From contig NZ_QUAC01000148.1 of the NCBI RefSeq assembly GCF_003389455.1, positions 1 through 35,426 of the forward strand: DNA of 35,426 nucleotides, given 5' to 3'. Source of the stretch: Streptomyces inhibens (GTDB taxonomy: Bacteria; Actinomycetota; Actinomycetes; Streptomycetales; Streptomycetaceae). Positions 30,794-35,426 of the stretch are shown here, piece by piece; the stretch's first letter is position 1, and each line of letters begins with the position of its first letter. Under the pieces are notes generated by a model, which ran no database searches, was not told the origin of the DNA, and saw nothing but the letters and a program-made list of their open reading frames with translations. Position numbers and translations under genes: made by a program.

Positions 30794-32995
30794 ATGAGCG
30801 GACAACGCACAGGCTGGCGCCGTGTCCTCCCCACCTGGCGCACGATGCTGGGCACCGTGCTGCTATTCCTGCTGCTCGTCGTCGGCGGTCTGATCGCCGG
30901 CTATCTCCTCGTCGACATCCCGCCGGCCAACAGTGCCGCCAAGGCGCAGAGCAATGTCTACCTCTACTCCGACGGCTCCGAGCTGGCCCGCGACGGCGAC
31001 GTCAACCGGCAGAATGTCACGCTCAGTCAGGTCCCCCGGTCCGTCCAGCAGGCCGTACTCGCCGCCGAGGACCGCGACTTCTACTCCGAGTCCGCGGTCG
31101 ACCCCGCCGCGATGCTGCGGGCCGCCTGGAACACCGTCACCGGCAAGGGCAAACAGTCCGGCTCCACCATCACCCAGCAGTACGTGAAGAACTACTACCT
31201 CGGCCAGGAACAGACCGTCACCCGTAAGGCCAAGGAGTTCTTCATCGCCATCAAACTGGACCGCGAGGTGAGCAAGGACAACATCCTGGAGGGCTACCTC
31301 AACTCCAGCTACTACGGCCGCAACGCCTACGGCATCCAGGCCGCCGCCCAGGCCTACTACGGCCGGAACTCGGAACAGCTGACCACCGCCCAGGGCGCCT
31401 ATCTCGCCACCCTGCTCAACGCCCCCAGCGCCTACGACATCACCGCCCACCCCGGGAACAGGCCGCGGGTGCTGGCCCGTTGGAATTACGTCCTGGACGG
31501 CATGGTGAAGCAGAAGTGGCTGGCCCCCGCCGAGCGGGCCGCGATGCGCTTCCCCATGCCCAGGCCCGCCAGGACCTCCCCCGGCCTGACCGGCCAGCGC
31601 GGCTATCTCGTCGAAGCGGTCAAGGACTACCTCACCGACCACAAGATCCTCGGCGAGGACACCCTGCGGGCCGGCGGCTACCGCATCACCACCACCATCA
31701 GCAAGAAGCGCCAGAACGCCTTCGTCAAGGCGGTCAACACCCGCCTGATGGACCGGCTCGACGACTCCCGGAAGGTCGACACCTACGTCCGGGCCGGCGG
31801 CGCCTCCATCGACCCCGCGAGCGGCCGGGTCGTCGCCCTCTACGGCGGCATCGACTACGCCAAGCAGTACGTCAACGGCGCCACCCGCAGCGACTACCAG
31901 GTCGGCTCCACCTTCAAGCCGATCGTCTTCGCCTCCGCCGTGGCCCACCACTCCACCACCCAGGACGGCACCCGCATCACCCCCCACACCCTCTACGACG
32001 GCGACAACAAACGGATGACGATCAGTCACGGCCGTCCCACCGGCTTCGCGCCGGCCAACGAGGACGACCGCTCCTACGGCCCGATCACCGTCACCGAGGC
32101 CACCGACAAATCCGTCAACGCCGTCTACGCCCAGATGGGTATCGACGTCGGCCCCGGCAAGGTCAAGGACACCGCCGTCGACCTGGGCATCCCCGCCGAC
32201 ACCCCCAGCCTCGCCTCCTCCCAGGGCGCGATCTCGCTGGGCACCGCCACCCCCAGCGTCCTGGACATGACGCAGGTCTACGCAACCCTCGCGCACCACG
32301 GAAAACAGCGGCCGTACACACTCGTCGACAAGGTCAGCAAGTCCGACGAGCAGCTCGAACTCCCCGAGCGCCCCGAGAGCACCGCCCTCGCACGCGACGC
32401 CGCCGACACCACCACCTCGATCCTGCGCAGCGTCGTCGACGGCGGCACCGGCACCGCCGCCCAGGGCGCCGGGCGGCCCGCGGCCGGCAAGACCGGCACC
32501 GCGGAGGAGGACAAGGCCGCATGGTTCGCGGGCTACACCCCCGATCTCGCCACCGTCGTCGCGGTGCTGGGCCAGAACCCGGAGAGCGCCGCGCAGGAGC
32601 CGCTGTACGGCGCGGCGGGCCTGCCGCGGGTCAACGGCGGCGACTTCCCCGCCCAGATCTGGGCCGACTACACCGCGGCGGCCCTGGCCGGACGCCCGGT
32701 CCACGACTTCCATCTGCGGCTGGCGCAGGGCGCGGAATCGGCGTCGCCCGAGCCGTCCGACAGCGCCTCGGCCTCACCCAGCGAGTCGGGCGCGCCGTCC
32801 ACCGGCCCGACCGGCTCCCCCACCGTCCCCACGACGCCGACCACCGGCGCCCCGACCCCGCCGACCACCGAACCGCCCAGCCCCACCGTCCCCACCGAGA
32901 CACCGCCGACGAGCGAGCCCACCGACGATTTCCCGACGGTGGGACCGCAGGCCGACGACCTGGAGTGGCGGATGCGATCACGGTGGGGCGGATAG
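30794..32995 (+). CDS. Class A penicillin-binding protein (transglycosylase/transpeptidase)
   Basis: 733 residues. Polymerises and cross-links peptidoglycan outside the membrane. One N-terminal anchor helix (TVLLFLLLVVGGLIAGYLLV). The GT51 domain has catalytic Glu92 in AAEDRDFY and SGSTITQQYVKNYYLG; the usual HxG after EDRxFY is replaced by SESAVD. The transpeptidase domain has nucleophile Ser372 in STFK, SVN (440-442) and KTGT (566-569). The last about 85 residues are a Pro/Thr/Ser-rich tail, probably extracellular and disordered, ending in WRMRSRWGG. GAGGAG lies 11 bases before ATG 30794. Monocistronic; hairpin follows at 33000. Confidence 0.93.
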   Translation: MSGQRTGWRRVLPTWRTMLGTVLLFLLLVVGGLIAGYLLVDIPPANSAAKAQSNVYLYSDGSELARDGDVNRQNVTLSQVPRSVQQAVLAAEDRDFYSESAVDPAAMLRAAWNTVTGKGKQSGSTITQQYVKNYYLGQEQTVTRKAKEFFIAIKLDREVSKDNILEGYLNSSYYGRNAYGIQAAAQAYYGRNSEQLTTAQGAYLATLLNAPSAYDITAHPGNRPRVLARWNYVLDGMVKQKWLAPAERAAMRFPMPRPARTSPGLTGQRGYLVEAVKDYLTDHKILGEDTLRAGGYRITTTISKKRQNAFVKAVNTRLMDRLDDSRKVDTYVRAGGASIDPASGRVVALYGGIDYAKQYVNGATRSDYQVGSTFKPIVFASAVAHHSTTQDGTRITPHTLYDGDNKRMTISHGRPTGFAPANEDDRSYGPITVTEATDKSVNAVYAQMGIDVGPGKVKDTAVDLGIPADTPSLASSQGAISLGTATPSVLDMTQVYATLAHHGKQRPYTLVDKVSKSDEQLELPERPESTALARDAADTTTSILRSVVDGGTGTAAQGAGRPAAGKTGTAEEDKAAWFAGYTPDLATVVAVLGQNPESAAQEPLYGAAGLPRVNGGDFPAQIWADYTAAALAGRPVHDFHLRLAQGAESASPEPSDSASASPSESGAPSTGPTGSPTVPTTPTTGAPTPPTTEPPSPTVPTETPPTSEPTDDFPTVGPQADDLEWRMRSRWGG

Positions 32996-32999
32996 CCCA

Positions 33000-33023
33000 C
33001 GCCCCGTACGGACGGACGGGGCG
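33000..33023. terminator. Terminator-like hairpin between convergent genes
   Basis: CGCCCCGT (33000-33007) and ACGGGGCG (33016-33023) form an 8-bp stem with an 8-base loop, five bases after the penicillin-binding protein stop and just before the end of the convergent exporter gene. Confidence 0.65.
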
Positions 33024-33040
33024 CCGGGCGATGCGTACGG

Positions 33041-33361
33041 TCAGTGGCCGGAGGTCGCCTTGAGCCCGACCACCGCCACCAACAGCAGACAGATGAAGAA
33101 GATCCGGGCCGCCGTGGCCGGCTCGCCGAGCACCAGCATCCCGACCACCGCCGCACCGGCCGCGCCGATGCCGACCCATACGCCGTAGGCGGTACCGATC
33201 GGCAGGGTCCGGGCCGCGTACGAGAGCAACAGCATGCTGGCGACGATGCCCGCGCCGGTGAACACACTGGGCCACAGCCGGGTGAAACCGTCGGTGAACT
33301 TCATCCCGACCGACCAGCCGACCTCCAGCAGACCGGCGACCATGAGCAGGATCCATGCCAT
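33041..33361 (-). CDS. gdx: Guanidinium exporter of the SMR family (Gdx/SugE)
   Basis: 106 residues, four transmembrane helices, one dual-topology or dimeric drug/metabolite exporter. MAWILLMVAGLLEVGWSVGM carries the essential Glu13 of SMR proteins; the mid-signature is LPIGTAYGVWVGIGAAGAA, and ILVLGEP-like helix 4 entry LVLGEPATAARIFFICLLL. These features fit the SugE/Gdx branch, whose physiological substrate is guanidinium in exchange for protons. The riboswitch at 33397-33438 upstream directly supports a guanidine role rather than a general multidrug role. ATG 33361 has GGAGG seven bases before it. Confidence 0.88.
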   Translation of the reverse strand: MAWILLMVAGLLEVGWSVGMKFTDGFTRLWPSVFTGAGIVASMLLLSYAARTLPIGTAYGVWVGIGAAGAAVVGMLVLGEPATAARIFFICLLLVAVVGLKATSGH

Positions 33362-33396
33362 GACGGCACCTCCGTGAAAAGAGCTTCAACAGGGGT

Positions 33397-33438
33397 GCGT
33401 CGTCTTGTCATGACCCGGTACGGCGCGTCTCGTCGGGG
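33397..33438 (-). promoter_or_regulatory. Guanidine-III riboswitch
   Basis: Read on the minus strand, the leader begins CCCCGACGAG, continues CGCGCCGTACCGGGTCATGA and ends CAAGACGACGC. By memory this follows the Thermobifida fusca guanidine-III (ykkC-III) aptamer almost base for base, including the CGCCGTACC, GGTCA-GACAAGACG elements that build its pseudoknot. It ends 36 bases before the exporter ATG, so ligand binding would expose or free the ribosome binding site. Class and ligand are established for the family; this instance rests on the visual match. Confidence 0.85.
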
Positions 33439-33467
33439 TCTTCCGAGGCTAGCAAAAGAGCAGGCGA

Positions 33468-33495
33468 ACGGGCGGTGACCCCGGTCACCGCCCGT
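33468..33495 (-). terminator. 13-bp inverted repeat after the GroES-like gene
   Basis: ACGGGCGGTGACC (33468-33480) and GGTCACCGCCCGT (33483-33495) are perfect complements with two bases between. It lies past the GroES-like stop on the minus strand and upstream of the guanidine riboswitch, so it most likely insulates the two units. It could instead be a dyad operator for the exporter. Confidence 0.65.
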
Positions 33496-33528
33496 CACTG
33501 CCTGATCAGGGAATACCGCTACCGCGGG

Positions 33529-33879
33529 CTACAGATACAGCCCGGTCGCGTCGTCCGCGCCCTCCAGCCGCTCCGCGGCCACCGCATGCAGATCGCGCTC
33601 GCGCATCAGCACATACGCCACACCGCGCACCTCGACCTCGGCCCGGTCCTCCGGGTCGTACAGCACCCGGTCGCCTACCTCGACGGTCCGCACGTTCTGC
33701 CCGACCGCGACCACCTCGGCCCAGGCCAGGCGCCGGCCGACGGCCGCGGTCGCGGGAATGACGATGCCCCCCGACGAGCGGCGCTCGCCCTCGGGGATGT
33801 CCGTCCGGACCAGCACACGGTCGTGCAGCATCCGGATCGGCAGCTTGTCGTGGGTGTCCTTGGTGTTATTCGGGCTCAC
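33529..33879 (-). CDS. GroES-like co-chaperonin family protein
   Basis: 116 residues from GTG 33879. It shows the Cpn10 pattern: LPIRMLHDRVLVRTDIPEGE, RRSSGGIVIPATA, WAEVVAVGQNVRTVEVGDRVLYDPEDRAEVEV and YVLMRERDLHAV. The mobile-loop region (ERRSSGGIVIP) has the Gly-Gly-Ile of functional GroES. No groEL lies beside it, and the usual streptomycete groES-groEL1 operon would be elsewhere, so this is a stand-alone paralogue. Whether it caps a chaperonin is unknown. The start lacks a strong binding site. Confidence 0.85.
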   Translation of the reverse strand: MSPNNTKDTHDKLPIRMLHDRVLVRTDIPEGERRSSGGIVIPATAAVGRRLAWAEVVAVGQNVRTVEVGDRVLYDPEDRAEVEVRGVAYVLMRERDLHAVAAERLEGADDATGLYL

Positions 33880-33984
33880 GGCATGACCGTACCTGCCCGA
33901 CGAGGCCCACCACGCACCGCGGGCCGGGTCGGGCCGGGCAACGGCGGCCCGCAACCCGACTGCCCGCCCGCCGGCCCCTACGCT

Positions 33985-34302
33985 CTACCGCCGCCGCTTG
34001 GCACGCAGCGTCAGCAGGCCCACCACGGCCAGCCCAATCATCGCCACCGGAACGATGCGCTCCAGCCGCGGCGCCCCGTCCGCCGACACCAGCTGCGCCC
34101 GCACATCCGACACCGCGCGGTTGGCGACCACATACGCCCGCCCGGCCGTACGGTCCACCGCGGCCGACGCCCTCGCCTTCGCATCGTCCATGATCGTCTT
34201 CGGGTGCAGCCGCACACCGATCTCATCGAGCGTGACGGCGAGCTCCTGCCGCCTGCGGACGATGTCCGCCTCGATCTGCGCCGGGGTCCTGGCCTCCGCC
34301 AC
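33985..34302 (-). CDS. DUF3618 domain-containing protein
   Basis: 105 residues from GTG 34302 with GGAGG seven bases upstream. The N-terminal RTPAQIEADIVRRRQELAVT and LDEIGVRLHPKTIMDD are the DUF3618 signature. A C-terminal transmembrane helix (RIVPVAMIGLAVVGLLTL) ends in the basic ARAKRRR-like tail. A small membrane-anchored protein often associated with envelope-stress or phage-shock-type genes; function unknown. Confidence 0.87.
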   Translation of the reverse strand: MAEARTPAQIEADIVRRRQELAVTLDEIGVRLHPKTIMDDAKARASAAVDRTAGRAYVVANRAVSDVRAQLVSADGAPRLERIVPVAMIGLAVVGLLTLRAKRRR

Positions 34303-34528
34303 CGCGCTGCCTCCGTCGTCTCGCGCCGATGCGTACAGGGGCCGGGCACTGGGCCCCGTACGGAACCGACCACATTGCTGACTGCCGATTCGTGATGGAC
34401 AGTCTGTCAGCTCACACCCTCACACGCCCCACAGCACCCCCGTTTCGCGCACCCGAGGCGCCCCCGGCACCATTCCGCGCCCCGGCTGGCTAATGTCGGG
34501 GCGTAAGGACCCACGCTTAAGGAGAGCC

Positions 34529-34996
34529 ATGAGCGAGCGACTGCAGCCCGGCGACACCGCCCCCGCCTTCACCCTGCCCGACGCGGACGGCAAGCAGGTC
34601 TCGCTCGCCGACCACAAGGGCCGCAAGGTCATCGTCTACTTCTACCCGGCCGCGCTGACCCCCGGCTGCACGAAGCAGGCCTGCGACTTCACCGACAACC
34701 TCGACTTCCTCGCCGGCCACGGCTACGACGTCATCGGCATCTCCCCCGACAAGCCGGAGAAGCTCGCCAAGTTCCGGGAGAAGGAAGACCTCAAGGTCAC
34801 CCTGCTCGGTGACCCCGACAAGGAGGTCCTCACCGCGTACGGCGCCTTCGGCGAGAAGAAGCTCTACGGCAAGACCGTCACCGGCGTCATCCGCTCCACC
34901 GTCATCCTCGACGAGGACGGCAAGGTCGAGCGCGCCCTCTACAACGTCAAGGCCACCGGCCACGTCGCCAAGATCATCAAGGACCTGGGCCTGTAA
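34529..34996 (+). CDS. bcp: Thioredoxin-dependent peroxiredoxin, Bcp/PrxQ type
   Basis: 155 residues from ATG 34529, with AAGGAGA before it. Reduces hydrogen peroxide and organic peroxides using thioredoxin. Peroxidatic Cys47 in LTPGCT and resolving Cys52 five residues on (TPGCTKQAC), the mark of the alpha-helix-2 type Bcp. The core also shows FTLPDADGKQVSLAD at the start and YDVIGISPDKPEKLAKFREK. Its last 20 bases overlap the end of the convergent histidine kinase gene. Confidence 0.94.
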   Translation: MSERLQPGDTAPAFTLPDADGKQVSLADHKGRKVIVYFYPAALTPGCTKQACDFTDNLDFLAGHGYDVIGISPDKPEKLAKFREKEDLKVTLLGDPDKEVLTAYGAFGEKKLYGKTVTGVIRSTVILDEDGKVERALYNVKATGHVAKIIKDLGL

Positions 34997-35426
34997 GCGC
35001 CCGGTCCGGCAGCTCCAGCACGGCCTCGGCGCCGCCCTCCGCGGCGGCGCCGAAGTCCAGCCGCGCCCCCAGCACATCGGCCTGACCGGCCGCGATCGTC
35101 AGACCCAGACCGTGCCCGGTCCCCCGCTCCGGCGCGGCCGTACGGAACCGCCGCGGCCCCTCCGCACACAGCTCCGCCGGATAGCCCGGACCGTGATCGC
35201 GCACCACGATCCGCGACCCGGCCACCACCACCTCGATCGGCGGCTTCCCGTGCTTGGCCGCGTTCGCCAGCAGATTCACCAGCACCCGCTCCACCCGCCG
35301 CCGGTCCGTCTCCACGATCCGCGGCTCGCCCTCGACGGTCACCGACACCTCGTCCACCCCGTCGTCCACCCCGCGCTGCCGCGCCGCCCGCTTCACGATC
35401 CCGCGCACCAGCGACGGCAGTTCACA
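34977..35426 (-). CDS. Sensor histidine kinase, C-terminal part (cut by window edge)
   Basis: 149 residues are visible; the frame stays open to the right window edge, where it begins CELPSLVRGIVKRA. The HATPase domain is complete in its main boxes: N-box VLVNLLANAAKHG, G1 VRDHGPGYP, and G2 GTGHGLGLTIAAG, then the last strand GGAEAVLELPD. The phospho-accepting His and sensor part lie outside the window. A two-component sensor of the EnvZ/PhoR kind; partner regulator not seen. Confidence 0.9.
   Translation of the reverse strand, partial: CELPSLVRGIVKRAARQRGVDDGVDEVSVTVEGEPRIVETDRRRVERVLVNLLANAAKHGKPPIEVVVAGSRIVVRDHGPGYPAELCAEGPRRFRTAAPERGTGHGLGLTIAAGQADVLGARLDFGAAAEGGAEAVLELPDRALTGPGP

Overview
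The window is high-GC actinobacterial chromosome, almost certainly Streptomyces. Third codon positions are strongly G/C, GTG starts and start/stop overlaps (ATGA, GTGA) are common, and the gene families are typical of the genus: class E sortase, DUF4142/DUF1996 pair, DUF3618, DUF6412 beside a YidC paralogue, and a helix-turn-helix/TPR regulator with an internal Tat-like motif. No tRNA, rRNA, CRISPR array, transposase or integrase was seen.

Layout. 1-9.9 kb: a ROK regulator (cut by the left edge) diverges from a Gfo/Idh/MocA oxidoreductase across a 27-bp imperfect palindrome that looks like its operator. Then come a 375-bp non-coding nested inverted repeat, a fumarylacetoacetate-hydrolase-family enzyme, a YidC paralogue with its small DUF6412 neighbour, a long-chain acyl-CoA ligase, and the exported DUF4142 and DUF1996 proteins.

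9.9-15.0 kb is an accessory-looking block. A helix-turn-helix/TPR regulator and a GNAT acetyltransferase are translationally coupled on the minus strand. Seven genes run divergently on the plus strand: three very small proteins, a strong hairpin, then a glycine-rich-domain-like protein, a DUF6875-like protein, a protein-kinase fold with an altered catalytic loop, and a second GNAT. This is the best candidate here for an uncharacterised system.

15.0-17.7 kb: an AraC regulator and a divergent zinc-type alcohol dehydrogenase/quinone reductase have both lost their 5' ends at the same point, apparently by one deletion. A PucR/CdaR-type regulator follows.

18.0-21.4 kb: three genes that together look like a transmembrane electron path: a membrane protein with the ferric reductase/NOX di-heme histidine spacing, a NuoF-like NADH/FMN/Fe-S protein with a C-terminal ferredoxin, and a lipoprotein with secreted repeats.

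21.4-25.4 kb, minus strand: DUF445 protein, class E sortase, DUF3311 protein and sodium:solute symporter, the last three joined by overlapping start/stop codons. 25.7-35.4 kb: secreted SGNH hydrolase, DUF1707 protein, a three-gene ABC exporter, a class A penicillin-binding protein, an SMR-family guanidinium exporter under a recognisable guanidine-III riboswitch, a GroES-like protein, a DUF3618 protein, a Bcp-type peroxiredoxin and the ATPase end of a sensor histidine kinase cut by the right edge.
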